Part shown: positions 49,042 through 58,797 of the stretch, in pieces | Position numbering within the stretch: position 1 is the stretch's first letter | Layout of the letters: each line of letters opens with the position of its first letter | From: Acinetobacter sp. WU_MDCI_Axc73 | GTDB taxonomy: Bacteria; Pseudomonadota; Gammaproteobacteria; Pseudomonadales; Moraxellaceae | Direction: 5' to 3' | NCBI RefSeq assembly: GCF_025562455.1 | Contig: NZ_JAHPRO010000001.1 | Coordinates: forward strand, 147,583 to 211,582 | DNA: 64,000 nucleotides | Position numbers and translations under genes: made by a program | Notes under the pieces: generated by a model | Databases searched by the model: none | What the model saw: the letters and a program-made list of their open reading frames with translations, nothing else | What the model was told of the DNA's origin: nothing

Positions 49042-50967
49042 TTAAATAATCATCAGGGTATTTTTCTTTTGCATTTGATCGACAATATCCCCAGTCTCAA
49101 ATCCAAATCGCCAATATAACAACTCCAAAACATCCAGTTCGTCTTGGGTGATAATTCGGTCACTCCATAAACACATTTCGGCAATACCCAATATACTGAG
49201 TCGATCACGCAATAATAATCCAGCACAATCATTCAAAATTTCAGCCAGATCGATTGGCTCATCTGAAATTTCTTCGTACCATACCATTTCTTCCAGAGTC
49301 AAAATATGGCTCAGAATACGATCACGCACTTCAAGCTGATTAGGACTATTAATTTGTTGCACATGCAGCAATGCATCAATTAGACGAACGATTTGTGGTT
49401 TTACTTCCTCAATCGATGTTGGCATATGTACTGGCATCAGATTTAGCTCAAATTTTACCTTCTCCAACAGTAAAGCATCCAGTAAACCGACTTCACCGTC
49501 TTCTTGAATAATTAAAGCCAAACGAGTTAGAAACTGCCTTGCAATACTAGTTGGAAGTGAGCCTATATTACGACAGGCTTCATGAAAAATCTGAACATGC
49601 ACGCGCCCATCCAAATATAGCAAGGCATCCACAATGGCACGGCTAACTTGCGCATTTTGTGGAAGAAATTCACGATATTGTCGAATCATCAAGATTGCAA
49701 CCATCACTTCACGCGATCCTGTCGCTGTCTGCAATGCTCTTTGGATTAACTCAGGGCGCTTAATATTTTGGCGTATTTCAGCCTTAAGTGGCTTAATGGC
49801 ATCATTTAAAGCAAAACTGATGGGCGATAAACGTAATAATGGTAATGGCTGTGGTGATATCCACGGTGTATGAACATTACCATCCATTTCTTCAAGCGAA
49901 CGAAATAAACTAAATAGCGGACGATTTCTTAACTTTTTAAGATTCTCAAGTTGTAGCTCCTGCAAAATCGTTGGATTAAGTTCATAAATACGATCTTCAA
50001 TACTCGGGTGAATATTCAACCAGCTTTGTGGGCTTAATGAATTTGCAAAACACATATGTGCAATAGATTCAGAAAATACACTATGAATTTGCGAGCCCGC
50101 ATGATGGACATAGATTCGAAGTAAAGTTTGAGTATTGGCATTATTTTGAATAAGCTGCATAGTTTTGTAATCATTACGGAAAGTTCGACCACTTAAAGTT
50201 AAGTATTTGATCAAACGTGTAATCAGCACCCCCATACTGCCTAATAGCCAAATAATCCCACCTACTGCAATAAAGAATGTTTCAAATTTACGATGTTTAT
50301 TTTTTTGATAAGGCTTAAAACCTCGTTTTGCAATTCGACTACCTAGTTGGCTAAACGTAATCAAACCACTATATAAAATTTTAAGTTTGGTATTTTCGAC
50401 CGCTTCACCAGATAAAATCTGATTAAATTCATGGCTCAGTAAACCATATAATTCAACTTCATCCAGATTTTGCAATGCTCCCCACGTCATGATGATGACC
50501 ACATTGCGCTGATCAAACCCAGCAGTTAAGGCATTGACTCCAACTTCTGCTGGCAAAACATATAAGACAGGCGTTTCAATTTGAAATTTTTTAGCCAAAC
50601 GTTGAGAAATTTTAAGGGCGACACTTTCTTCTGGTGTACTGTCCAATAAATCTAAACGACGACCTTTTAATTGCTTCGCTAAAGAATGTCCGCCTTCACG
50701 AAAAATATAAAGTTCGTATATTGCAGAACTCACCACGATAAAAAACAATAAAATAATTAAATAAGGACTTAGACTATGCCAAAAAATAGACTGACTATAA
50801 TCAAAATAGTGAACCAAAAGTCCAAGCGTGGTATTTAAGATGAACATTGTCAGCAACATCGCGACCACGCACATACTTGCCGACCACATCATATTTTTAT
50901 TTTCAACGAGATAATGACTGACTTCTTTCAATGTAAATATGTCCTGATTACATTGTTGCCTCATCAT
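49042..50967 (-). CDS. M48-like membrane protein with a degenerate zinc site
   Basis: 641 aa. Two transmembrane helices at residues 33-90 and a further hydrophobic pair near 235 flank an M48-type domain. The zinc motif reads LLSHEFNQILSGEA: the second histidine of HExxH is glutamine (codon CAG, 50419-50421). Elsewhere the architecture fits the M48 family (ALQNLDEVELYGLLSHEF, SIEDRIYELNP). The last 250 residues are helical without a recognised family. Protease activity is doubtful; a structural or regulatory role is possible. It lies just downstream of purF, behind a terminator. Confidence 0.8.
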   Translation of the reverse strand: MMRQQCNQDIFTLKEVSHYLVENKNMMWSASMCVVAMLLTMFILNTTLGLLVHYFDYSQSIFWHSLSPYLIILLFFIVVSSAIYELYIFREGGHSLAKQLKGRRLDLLDSTPEESVALKISQRLAKKFQIETPVLYVLPAEVGVNALTAGFDQRNVVIIMTWGALQNLDEVELYGLLSHEFNQILSGEAVENTKLKILYSGLITFSQLGSRIAKRGFKPYQKNKHRKFETFFIAVGGIIWLLGSMGVLITRLIKYLTLSGRTFRNDYKTMQLIQNNANTQTLLRIYVHHAGSQIHSVFSESIAHMCFANSLSPQSWLNIHPSIEDRIYELNPTILQELQLENLKKLRNRPLFSLFRSLEEMDGNVHTPWISPQPLPLLRLSPISFALNDAIKPLKAEIRQNIKRPELIQRALQTATGSREVMVAILMIRQYREFLPQNAQVSRAIVDALLYLDGRVHVQIFHEACRNIGSLPTSIARQFLTRLALIIQEDGEVGLLDALLLEKVKFELNLMPVHMPTSIEEVKPQIVRLIDALLHVQQINSPNQLEVRDRILSHILTLEEMVWYEEISDEPIDLAEILNDCAGLLLRDRLSILGIAEMCLWSDRIITQDELDVLELLYWRFGFETGDIVDQMQKKNTLMII

Positions 50968-50972
50968 AAATG

Positions 50973-50999
50973 AAAAAAGCGGGAAAAACCCGCTTTTTT
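50973..50999. terminator. Terminator of cvpA-purF
   Basis: Perfect 11-bp arms AAAAAAGCGGG (50973-50983) and CCCGCTTTTTT (50989-50999), symmetric, so active on either strand. It separates purF from the M48-like gene; the M48-like start (50967) is 6 bp away. Confidence 0.92.
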
Positions 51000-51013
51000 C
51001 AACAGAATTTATT

Positions 51014-52552
51014 TTATAACTCTTCTTTGATTCCAGTTAAATCAACAGAAGCGGCATCAATATTGACATCTATATAACCATCTGTACTTTTGGCTAAATC
51101 GTTGCGTTTACGTTCTAGGTTTTCAAGATAAGCCTGATCAATGCCACCCGTCACATAAATACCATCAAAGACCGAACTATCAAACTCGGTCAAATCAGGT
51201 ACCTTGCTCGTACGAACTGCATTTTTTAGATCTTCTAAATCCTGAAAGATCAAGCGATCAGCTCCAATAATATCCTGTATCTCTTCAACACTTCTTTGTG
51301 ACGCAATTAATTCAGTTTTTGCTGGCATATCAATACCATAGACATTTGGATATTTCACCATAGGTGCAGCCGAAGCAAAATAAACTTTCTTAGCACCTGA
51401 ATCACGCGCCATTTGAATGATTTCATTACAAGTGGTACCGCGAACAATCGAATCATCAACAAGCAGGACATTTTTGCCTTTAAACTCAAGCTCAACTGGA
51501 TTGAGTTTTTGACGCACTGATTTTTTACGCTGCTGTTGGCCTGGCATAATAAAGGTTCGACCGATATAACGGTTTTTCATGAAACCTTCACGAAATTTAA
51601 CGCCCAGAATATTCGCGAGTTCAAGTGCAGAAGTACGACTCGTATCTGGAATTGGAATCACCACATCAATATCGTGTTCCTCACCCCATTCACGCAAAAT
51701 TTTATGCGCCAGTTTTTCACCCATTTTTAAACGGGCTTTATAGACAGAGATCCCATCAATAATCGCATCTGGGCGCGCAAAATACACGTATTCAAATATA
51801 CATGGACGATGCTGTGGTTCAGCTGCACACTGTTGTGTAAAAAGCTCACCTTGGTCATTAATGAAAATTGCTTCACCTGGCTGAATATCCCGCTCAATCT
51901 TAAAGCCAAGTGCGGTAATCGCAACCGACTCAGAGGCAATAATATATTCAGTCCCCTGTTCAGTTTCACGCGAACCATAAATGAGTGGACGAATACCATT
52001 TGGATCACGAAAACCCACCAAACCATGCCCTGTAATCATGGCAACCACACCATAAGCACCTTTACAGCGCTCATGAACGCGCTTCACTGCGTGAAACACA
52101 TCTTCTGCGGTTGGGTTTAAAGTGCCACTCTTTTGCAACTCATGCGCAAATACATTGAGCAGAACCTCAGAATCAGAGTCTGTATTCATATGACGTAAAT
52201 CTGTTTTAAACAGATCATCATGAATATCAGAAGCATTGGTCAAGTTACCGTTATGTGCCAGTGTAATTCCGTATGGAGAGTTTACGTAAAATGGCTGTGC
52301 TTCTGCACTACTAGCAGAGCCCGCTGTTGGGTAACGAACATGACCAATCCCATAATTACCAATCAATGCACGCATATGACGAGTATGAAACACATCACGC
52401 ACCATACCATTGTCTTTACGCAGGAAAAGACGACCATTATGACAAGTCACGATCCCAGCAGCATCCTGTCCACGATGCTGCAACATCGTTAATGCATCAA
52501 ACAACATTTGGTTAACGGGTGCTTTACCAGCTATACCAACTACTCCACACAT
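51014..52552 (-). CDS. purF: Amidophosphoribosyltransferase
   Basis: First committed step of purine synthesis: PRPP plus glutamine to 5-phosphoribosylamine. The N-terminal glutaminase domain begins MCGVVGIAG, so Cys 2 is the nucleophile after Met removal; [11 protein letters not shown] and [13 protein letters not shown] follow. The phosphoribosyltransferase site [19 protein letters not shown] is near residue 365. 512 aa. It follows cvpA by 24 bp, a classic cvpA-purF pair. Confidence 0.98.
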   Translation of the reverse strand: MCGVVGIAGKAPVNQMLFDALTMLQHRGQDAAGIVTCHNGRLFLRKDNGMVRDVFHTRHMRALIGNYGIGHVRYPTAGSASSAEAQPFYVNSPYGITLAHNGNLTNASDIHDDLFKTDLRHMNTDSDSEVLLNVFAHELQKSGTLNPTAEDVFHAVKRVHERCKGAYGVVAMITGHGLVGFRDPNGIRPLIYGSRETEQGTEYIIASESVAITALGFKIERDIQPGEAIFINDQGELFTQQCAAEPQHRPCIFEYVYFARPDAIIDGISVYKARLKMGEKLAHKILREWGEEHDIDVVIPIPDTSRTSALELANILGVKFREGFMKNRYIGRTFIMPGQQQRKKSVRQKLNPVELEFKGKNVLLVDDSIVRGTTCNEIIQMARDSGAKKVYFASAAPMVKYPNVYGIDMPAKTELIASQRSVEEIQDIIGADRLIFQDLEDLKNAVRTSKVPDLTEFDSSVFDGIYVTGGIDQAYLENLERKRNDLAKSTDGYIDVNIDAASVDLTGIKEEL

Positions 52553-52576
52553 AGCAACCTCGCAGACGGGCTAGGA

Positions 52577-53164
52577 TTAATAAAAAGGATTTTGAGTTGA
52601 ATGACTTGCCTGATCTTTGTTTAAATCAGACTCAGCCACCTCATGTGAAGGGCGGTGAAATAAACTCCCTTCCGATGTCACATGCTGTAATGCTTCATTG
52701 GCAGCATCTTTCGATAATTCGGTTGCTAACGGCGCATAGGGCAATAAAACTTGAACAAATTTGGATTGTTTCCAATGTGGAGAGCTTTCGACCCATGGAC
52801 CAAGACCTTGCATGGTTACCAGTACAATCAACAATCCTTTTAATGTCCCAAAAGCACCACCAGCCAGACGATTTAATGGACCAAGACTCATACTTTTGAG
52901 TATTAAATTGAGTATACCTGTCACTATCCACGTGAGGACAATAATCATCAGAACAATAAATGCAAATGCCGCAATCTTTTGGACAACGGGGTCATGACTT
53001 AACACCACCATGCTTGGCGCCAAAAAGCTGGCATATTTCGCACCCATAATCAGTGCTAATACCCAACCAATCAAGTTCGCAAAGGCTTTTACGAATCCTT
53101 GTCGCAAACCGTTTAGCCCTCCAATGAGCAGGAGTATCAGAATAATGATATCCAGTGTATTCAT
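52577..53164 (-). CDS. cvpA: CvpA-family membrane protein
   Basis: 195 aa with four transmembrane helices: LDIIILILLLIGGLNGLRQGFVKAF at the start, WVLALIMGAKYASF, FAFIVLMIIVLTWIVTGILN and the signature GPLNRLAGGAFGTLKGLLIV near residue 98. CvpA is linked to colicin V production and, in other bacteria, to bile-stress tolerance. The ATG at 53164 stands one codon inside a GTG-initiated frame. It begins 3 bp after pyrD ends and precedes purF. Confidence 0.9.
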   Translation of the reverse strand: MNTLDIIILILLLIGGLNGLRQGFVKAFANLIGWVLALIMGAKYASFLAPSMVVLSHDPVVQKIAAFAFIVLMIIVLTWIVTGILNLILKSMSLGPLNRLAGGAFGTLKGLLIVLVTMQGLGPWVESSPHWKQSKFVQVLLPYAPLATELSKDAANEALQHVTSEGSLFHRPSHEVAESDLNKDQASHSTQNPFY

Positions 53165-53167
53165 CAC

Positions 53168-54181
53168 TTAATTGAAAGCACTCACGCAATCTTTAATCAG
53201 GGTTGGACCTGTATATATGAGGCCACTATAAATTTGTACAAGGCTAGCACCCGCATCTTTTTTTGCAATCGCATGCTCGCCTTGCGTAATTCCACCCACA
53301 CCAATCAAAGGAATTTGCCCATTTAAAGATTTTGCAAACTGGCGCAGACATTCTGTACTTTTTTCAAACACAGGTGCACCAGATAAACCACCCGCTTCAT
53401 TTCCATAAGGCAAATTTTCCACGCCTACACGTGACAAAGTTGTATTGGTAACGATTAAACCGTCAATTTTAAATTGTAAAAGTTGATTTGAAATAAATTC
53501 AATATCTTCTTCTGTCAAATCGGGTGCAACTTTCAAAACCAATGGCACATAGTGATGGTACTGTTCAGCCAATTGCAACTGGCGTTGCTTAAGTGTTTCT
53601 AATAATTCAGTTAAAGCATCGCCGCTTTGTAAACTGCGCAGATTTTTAGTATTTGGCGAAGAAATATTGACCGTGATATAGGATGCGTAATTGTAAACTT
53701 TTTCAAGACAAATCAAATAATCATCTACAGCATTTTCAACTGGCGTATCGGCATTCTTACCAATATTGATCCCTAAAATGCCTTTAAATTTTGATGCTTT
53801 CACATTTTCAATGAGTTGATCCACTCCATCATTATTAAACCCCATACGGTTAATAATGGCTTTTGCCTCTGGGATACGGAATAATCGTGGCTGTGGGTTT
53901 CCCGCTTGCGGACGCGGAGTAATGGTGCCTATTTCAATAAAACCAAACCCCATAGCTGCCAATGCATCAATATATGCGCCATTTTTATCCAGACCTGCTG
54001 CAAGACCGACAGGGTTGGGGAATTCTATCCCCATACAGGTCACAGGCTTAGGTGCGATATGATGACGCACTAATCCAATTTTATGGGCTGACTTCAGAAA
54101 TGATAAGGTAAGTTCATGGGCACGCTCGGGTGACAAAGAGAACAACATAGGGCGAGCAAGCGAATATAACATATCAATCAA
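53168..54181 (-). CDS. pyrD: Dihydroorotate dehydrogenase (quinone), class 2
   Basis: FMN enzyme of pyrimidine synthesis, membrane-associated and coupled to the quinone pool. The N-terminal helix ([20 protein letters not shown]) marks class 2. [34 protein letters not shown] is near residue 58, the catalytic serine region [15 protein letters not shown] near 168, and the C-terminal [32 protein letters not shown] is complete. 337 aa. Located directly upstream of cvpA-purF, placing pyrimidine and purine genes together. Confidence 0.97.
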   Translation of the reverse strand: MIDMLYSLARPMLFSLSPERAHELTLSFLKSAHKIGLVRHHIAPKPVTCMGIEFPNPVGLAAGLDKNGAYIDALAAMGFGFIEIGTITPRPQAGNPQPRLFRIPEAKAIINRMGFNNDGVDQLIENVKASKFKGILGINIGKNADTPVENAVDDYLICLEKVYNYASYITVNISSPNTKNLRSLQSGDALTELLETLKQRQLQLAEQYHHYVPLVLKVAPDLTEEDIEFISNQLLQFKIDGLIVTNTTLSRVGVENLPYGNEAGGLSGAPVFEKSTECLRQFAKSLNGQIPLIGVGGITQGEHAIAKKDAGASLVQIYSGLIYTGPTLIKDCVSAFN

Positions 54182-54263
54182 AGTCTACTGCTTTTTCAGG
54201 TAGGCATATTATAGGCATAGCGTAGATAAAACACCATGCTTGAAAGCCTTTTATTTTGAGACC

Positions 54264-54743
54264 TTATTGTACTGTAGCCGTTAATTTAATCTGATTATTA
54301 CGCGACACCATCTCCATTTTTTCAATTGAAAGACCTATTTGGGCAAGCTGTGTTATAAAATTTGCTAAAACTGAATAATTTTGATGTTCTGCGACAATTT
54401 GCAATTGATCTCCCATTTGCTGAGATGACACCGTTAACCCCTGCTGCTGAGAAACCCGCTGAACCTTCTCAGCTAAACTCAATTGGCTTTCTGATGCAGG
54501 TTTCATGGTCACTGCATTACTTTGCATCCAGACCATTAAATCTTTAAGCTCATTGACTCGCTTTTGTTGCTGATCGGCCAAATTGTGCATTTTCCAAAGC
54601 GAAAAACCTACCAGTGAAACGACAACCAATAGGCTGGCAAAAATCACCATATAGCGTTCACGTGCAGACATAGCTTGTAAAATATCAATAATACGTTCGA
54701 CTTTTTGATCAAAACCTTGCTGAATTCGAGTTATCGTGTTCAT
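54264..54743 (-). CDS. gspM: Type II secretion system protein M
   Basis: 159 aa. A cytoplasmic N-terminal stretch, one transmembrane helix (YMVIFASLLVVVSLVGFSLW, residues 32-51) and a periplasmic ferredoxin-like domain (AEKVQRVSQQQGLTVSSQQM). GspM is an inner-membrane platform partner of GspL. Its start overlaps the gspL stop by one base (TAATG), so the two are coupled. Confidence 0.85.
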   Translation of the reverse strand: MNTITRIQQGFDQKVERIIDILQAMSARERYMVIFASLLVVVSLVGFSLWKMHNLADQQQKRVNELKDLMVWMQSNAVTMKPASESQLSLAEKVQRVSQQQGLTVSSQQMGDQLQIVAEHQNYSVLANFITQLAQIGLSIEKMEMVSRNNQIKLTATVQ

Positions 54744-55882
54744 TATTGTACTTTTACCATCCCAATTGCGCCCACACCATCCGCCTGAACATTTCCTAGT
54801 TCTGCTTTAAACCCTTGTTGATTAAGTTGCTGCGTTAAATTTTGCAAATCATTGGCAGAATTAGCTTTTAATGACATACTCAAAGACGAAGCGCTATAAC
54901 TTATTTGTTGCGCTACAATTTGGCGCTGCATCAAAATAGGTCCGACTCTACTTAACAAATTTAAAGCGGTCGTGTCACCACTCTGGCTCATTCTTAACTG
55001 ACTTTCAAACATACTTTTAATATTTTGCTCAGTCACTCGACTATTGGCACCAAACCAATATTTATATTGATCTACGGCTTGTGTCGCTGTTTGGTTAGCC
55101 AATTTTTTTAATTTATACCAACGTAAAGCATCGTAACTGAACTGAACGATCAATACTGCGATCAATACTGCAATACACGCTTTCCAATAGCCCGAGACTT
55201 TGGCTTCATTTTTTGTTTTGGGTAATACATTAAATGGATGCTGCTTAGATTTTTGAATTTTTTGGAATTGATAATCAAAAGGTTCTCGGGTTTCTGCCGT
55301 AGAAAAATTTGCCAAAAAATCAAGTTGTTGTGTGGTCAGATTACTATAATGATAAAAAGTATCAGCGGCTTGAAATTCAAGATAAAGCGCGAGATCATCA
55401 ATCACCATACCTTTATAATGATTTTCCCGCACTAAAGTCTGCCCATGCAAATGGACAATATTGACTTGATTCTGTGCAGGTTCAGGCACAATCAAAAAAT
55501 CAGGCAATAAAGCAACGAGTTTGATCGGCAGTAAGTTCAAAGCATGCTGCCAAGTTTCAACCAAATTTTGCGCAACCGCCAAGATCGTCAATTGATCTGG
55601 TGATTCAAAATGGTGAACCACTCGCATGTAATCAATCGGCATAGTGACATATTCTTCCATGAGATATTTAATCCCATCTGCCCCCAATTGCTTCACATGA
55701 GCTTTGGTTATCTGCTGTTGCAAAATCTGAATATGACGACTGGAAAAGAAAACAACGGTCTCTTCTCCTTGATGCGGTTGCAAATCATGAATTAGTTGTT
55801 CAAGACTGGAAGCCTGTAACCAATTTTCACCTGTCGACCAAAACCAAGCCCCATTGGCTTCAGGCATCCATAAATACAGCAT
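54743..55882 (-). CDS. gspL: Type II secretion system protein L
   Basis: 379 aa. A cytoplasmic actin-like domain (residues 1-215, MLYLWMPEANGAWFWSTGEN), one transmembrane helix near 240 (ACIAVLIAVLIVQFSYDALRW) and a periplasmic ferredoxin-like domain at the end. GspL recruits the GspE ATPase to the membrane. The remaining gsp genes are not in the window, consistent with scattered gsp loci in Acinetobacter. Preceded by sixA 23 bp upstream. Confidence 0.87.
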   Translation of the reverse strand: MLYLWMPEANGAWFWSTGENWLQASSLEQLIHDLQPHQGEETVVFFSSRHIQILQQQITKAHVKQLGADGIKYLMEEYVTMPIDYMRVVHHFESPDQLTILAVAQNLVETWQHALNLLPIKLVALLPDFLIVPEPAQNQVNIVHLHGQTLVRENHYKGMVIDDLALYLEFQAADTFYHYSNLTTQQLDFLANFSTAETREPFDYQFQKIQKSKQHPFNVLPKTKNEAKVSGYWKACIAVLIAVLIVQFSYDALRWYKLKKLANQTATQAVDQYKYWFGANSRVTEQNIKSMFESQLRMSQSGDTTALNLLSRVGPILMQRQIVAQQISYSASSLSMSLKANSANDLQNLTQQLNQQGFKAELGNVQADGVGAIGMVKVQ

Positions 55883-55905
55883 AAATTATAAGTACCGTGT
55901 TTTCA

Positions 55906-56361
55906 TTATAGCGTGGGTATAAAACTATGTTCTTGTGTTGACAATCCATTGGCAATCAAACTTTGGCGATAAATACGCGCTTCAGCCAAAGCAAAGGGAT
56001 TAAAGTTCTCATGTGTAAGCTGTTCAGCAATATGCCCCACAACATTCATATGACACACCACAACAACAGACTCAAATGGAAGTTGAGATAGCCAGTCTAT
56101 CGCATCTTTTGCATCATCATCAGGCTTGATCTTATCACAAACTAAAACAGGAACTTCAGGAAAATATGCCTGAATATGACCAAGCGTTTCTTGCGCACGA
56201 AGTAAAGGACTCACCACAAAAACTTCAGGTTTTACGATACCGTTAAGATATTGTGCAGTTTGTTCAGCCTGAGCATGACCCAATGCGGTCAATGGTCGCT
56301 TGGTATCATTACCATCTACAGGAGGAGCTGCCTCCCCATGACGAACTAAAGTCAGTTGCAT
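55906..56361 (-). CDS. sixA: Phosphohistidine phosphatase SixA
   Basis: 151-aa histidine phosphatase. The RHG motif LTLVRHGEAAPPVDG is at the start, the second arginine region VSPLLRAQETLGHIQ near residue 50, and the catalytic His in VVVCHMNVVGHIAEQL near 107. It removes phosphate from histidine phosphotransfer domains in other bacteria. The ATG at 56361 has AAGGA 6 nt upstream; the ATG at 56367 overlaps it. Confidence 0.88.
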   Translation of the reverse strand: MQLTLVRHGEAAPPVDGNDTKRPLTALGHAQAEQTAQYLNGIVKPEVFVVSPLLRAQETLGHIQAYFPEVPVLVCDKIKPDDDAKDAIDWLSQLPFESVVVVCHMNVVGHIAEQLTHENFNPFALAEARIYRQSLIANGLSTQEHSFIPTL

Positions 56362-56429
56362 AACCATTCCTTTTTTTAATCTTTCTTTATAATAACAAGT
56401 CTTTATGACAGTTTTTATTAATCAGGCTA

Positions 56430-57503
56430 TTACACCTCATGATGTGGCAACACAAACTCTACATCACTACGATGCCCATTCTTCATAAGAGCAAGTGCAA
56501 TATTTAACGCTGGTGCATTCTCAAAGATCACTTCATACAATGCATTGGTGATTGGCATATACACATCAAGCTCTTGAGCGCGCTTACGTACCTGAACAAT
56601 AGTATTGATGCCTTCCGCCGTCTGTCCAAGCTCCTTGGTCGCCTGTTCCAGCGTTTTACCAGAACCTAAAGCATAACCAATTTGATAATTACGACTGAGT
56701 GGACTATTGCAAGTCGCAAACAGATCACCGACTCCTGATAAACCCAAAAATGTCAGAGGATTTGCACCCAATTCTACAGCAAAACGGCTCATTTCTGCTA
56801 AAGCACGCGTGATGATCATACTCTTGGTATTTTCACCAATATTATAAGCGACCGCCATTCCCATCGCGACTGCATAAATATTTTTCAGTGCGCCGCCCAG
56901 TTCTACACCATGCACATCATCACTACCAAAAACACGGAATAAAGCGCTATGTAAAGCATGCTGTACAGCATAACGCACCAGTTCAGAGTGACTAGCAATC
57001 ACTGTTCCTGAGGGCATACCCGCCATAATTTCTTTAGCAAGATTTGGTCCAGAAAGTACGCCATAGGGAACTTCTGGTAATTCGTCCCGAATAATAGCGC
57101 TCATAAAACTAAAAGTATCGGCTTCAATTCCCTTAGTTAAGGAAACAACGGCCTGAGAAGTAATAAATGGCGAAATTTGTTTAAGAACATTACGAAAAGA
57201 ATGACTTGGTATCGCAACTAAAATGATGTCACGATCACAAACAGCCTCTTGGATATCACAGACTGCACGCAAACCAGTCTCTAGATTGAAGTCTGGAAGA
57301 TAACGCTTATTGATATGACTGCGATTAATATCATCTGCGGCATCCTGATCACGAATCCAGATCATGGTATCGCAACCATTACGCACAGCTAGATTTGCCA
57401 TTGCTGTACCAAAACTACCACCACCTAATACGGTAATTCTGAGCGCTGTTCTTTTATCCACTTCAACAGGCTTAACCAAATCTGAAAAACTTAATTCCGT
57501 CAT
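56430..57503 (-). CDS. gpsA: Glycerol-3-phosphate dehydrogenase [NAD(P)+]
   Basis: Reduces dihydroxyacetone phosphate to sn-glycerol-3-phosphate for phospholipid synthesis. The nucleotide motif VLGGGSFGTAMANLAVRNG lies near residue 25, the catalytic lysine region VELGGALKNIYAVAMGMAVAYNIGENTKS near 205, and GLSGVGDLFATCNSPLSRNYQIGYALG near 255. 357 aa from the ATG at 57503; the longer frame to 57551 is not family-like. It precedes sixA on the same strand. Confidence 0.97.
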   Translation of the reverse strand: MTELSFSDLVKPVEVDKRTALRITVLGGGSFGTAMANLAVRNGCDTMIWIRDQDAADDINRSHINKRYLPDFNLETGLRAVCDIQEAVCDRDIILVAIPSHSFRNVLKQISPFITSQAVVSLTKGIEADTFSFMSAIIRDELPEVPYGVLSGPNLAKEIMAGMPSGTVIASHSELVRYAVQHALHSALFRVFGSDDVHGVELGGALKNIYAVAMGMAVAYNIGENTKSMIITRALAEMSRFAVELGANPLTFLGLSGVGDLFATCNSPLSRNYQIGYALGSGKTLEQATKELGQTAEGINTIVQVRKRAQELDVYMPITNALYEVIFENAPALNIALALMKNGHRSDVEFVLPHHEV

Positions 57504-57538
57504 ACGTTTTATATTCCTACAACACCCATATATTCTTA

Positions 57539-58120
57539 TTAAGACTGCCAATTCTTTACGAAATCACTGATAACCGTCTCTGCACGTGGCGCAATCGTTT
57601 TTGCAGCAGTACCAATGTAAATAATGCCAGAAATCAAATCACGATCAGCCAATCCTAAATGATGTTTTAACCACATCGACTCTACTACTGCGCCAGAACG
57701 CCACATGCTTGCAAAGCCCTGTACCTGTAACGAAAGCAAAAAATTTTGAATCGCAGCACCTGAACTCAGGGTCTGCTCAAACAAAGGAACTTTGGGATGA
57801 TCCTGAAACTGGGTAACCGCAATGACCAACAAAGGTGCACGAAAAGGATGTTGCTTAACCCGATCAAGTTGAACTGGATCAGTTTCACCCAGATCCAACA
57901 ATGCCTGAGATAAAATTTCACCAAAAGCCGCACGTTGCTCGGGGTGAATGACAATGAATCGAGTGGGTTTAAGTCGATGGTGATCTGGCGCAGTCAGAGC
58001 AGCTCCAAACGCTTTTTGTAATTGTTCCGAAGAGGGAGCAGGCTCAACAAGATGCCCAATTGATTGACGCTGATGAATATTTTGATGAACCGTATTTACG
58101 TCTAAATCCGTCATGAACAT
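57539..58120 (-). CDS. Nitroreductase-family protein (YdjA-like)
   Basis: 193 aa FMN-binding fold. QSIGHLVEPAPSSEQLQKAFGAALTAPDHHRLKPTRFIVI near residue 15 matches the small YdjA-type nitroreductases, and SGAAIQNFLLSLQVQGFASMWRSG near 127 and GIIYIGTAAK near 166 complete the fold. Natural substrate unknown. It lies 35 bp upstream of gpsA on the same strand and may be co-transcribed with it. Confidence 0.88.
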   Translation of the reverse strand: MFMTDLDVNTVHQNIHQRQSIGHLVEPAPSSEQLQKAFGAALTAPDHHRLKPTRFIVIHPEQRAAFGEILSQALLDLGETDPVQLDRVKQHPFRAPLLVIAVTQFQDHPKVPLFEQTLSSGAAIQNFLLSLQVQGFASMWRSGAVVESMWLKHHLGLADRDLISGIIYIGTAAKTIAPRAETVISDFVKNWQS

Positions 58121-58324
58121 TGATCTAATAAAGAAAACAAAACTAGATTAGCATATTCTTTTTTATTTCTGCCATGTCAATCTAGGCATTTATTCAGTTT
58201 TCACTCATTTGACATCTATACTGCACAAAACTATCAAAACCTATACAACATACTCAAAATAAATAGAAAATTTTATGTTCAACTAAAATAGTTCATTTTT
58301 TTAATATTTCAGAAGGACTGGTTT

Positions 58325-58702
58325 ATGAAAATACAAATGACCGCCAGCATACTAACTGTGTCAGCCCTTTTACTGACCGCCTGTGCATCCAATCCGACTT
58401 CCACAGCAGCGATTCAAAAAGAAAATAATCAGTTTGAAGTTACAGGCGTTGGAAAAACAAACTTAATTGCAAAAAATAATGCGATTGATGCTGCCAATAA
58501 AACCTGCAAACGCAGCACAGCCATCGTCATCGATGAGAAAACCAATTATAACGGCGTACTCAAAGGTGTAGTTGATGAAGAGACTGGAAAAATGGTCGAA
58601 GCAGCAGCTAGCGTTATTGGCTCGCTCTCAGGGAAAAATGCGTCTCTAGCTAAAGATGATGATTACCAAACCACACTTACCTTTTATTGCAAGGCAAGTT
58701 AA
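58325..58702 (+). CDS. Hypothetical lipoprotein
   Basis: 125 aa. Lipoprotein signal with lipobox LTAC (Cys 20), mature part FEVTGVGKTNLIAKNNAIDAANKTC followed by IVIDEKTNYNGVLKGVVDE, and a final cysteine. AAGGA is upstream. The family is not named, but the pattern of Ala/Thr/Cys-rich small Acinetobacter lipoproteins is similar. Ends at a terminator. Confidence 0.75.
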   Translation: MKIQMTASILTVSALLLTACASNPTSTAAIQKENNQFEVTGVGKTNLIAKNNAIDAANKTCKRSTAIVIDEKTNYNGVLKGVVDEETGKMVEAAASVIGSLSGKNASLAKDDDYQTTLTFYCKAS

Positions 58703-58735
58703 CTTTAAAGAATAACTCATTTTTCACGTACAATA

Positions 58736-58774
58736 AAAAAATGCGCTCTTTAGCAAATATTGAGCGCATTTTTT
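58736..58774. terminator. Bidirectional terminator
   Basis: Arms 58736-58748 and 58762-58774 (ATGCGCTC/GAGCGCAT with flanking A and T tracts) lie between the lipoprotein gene and the convergent helicase. Confidence 0.9.
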
Positions 58775-58797
58775 AAACAAATTAAAGGCAATATGAA

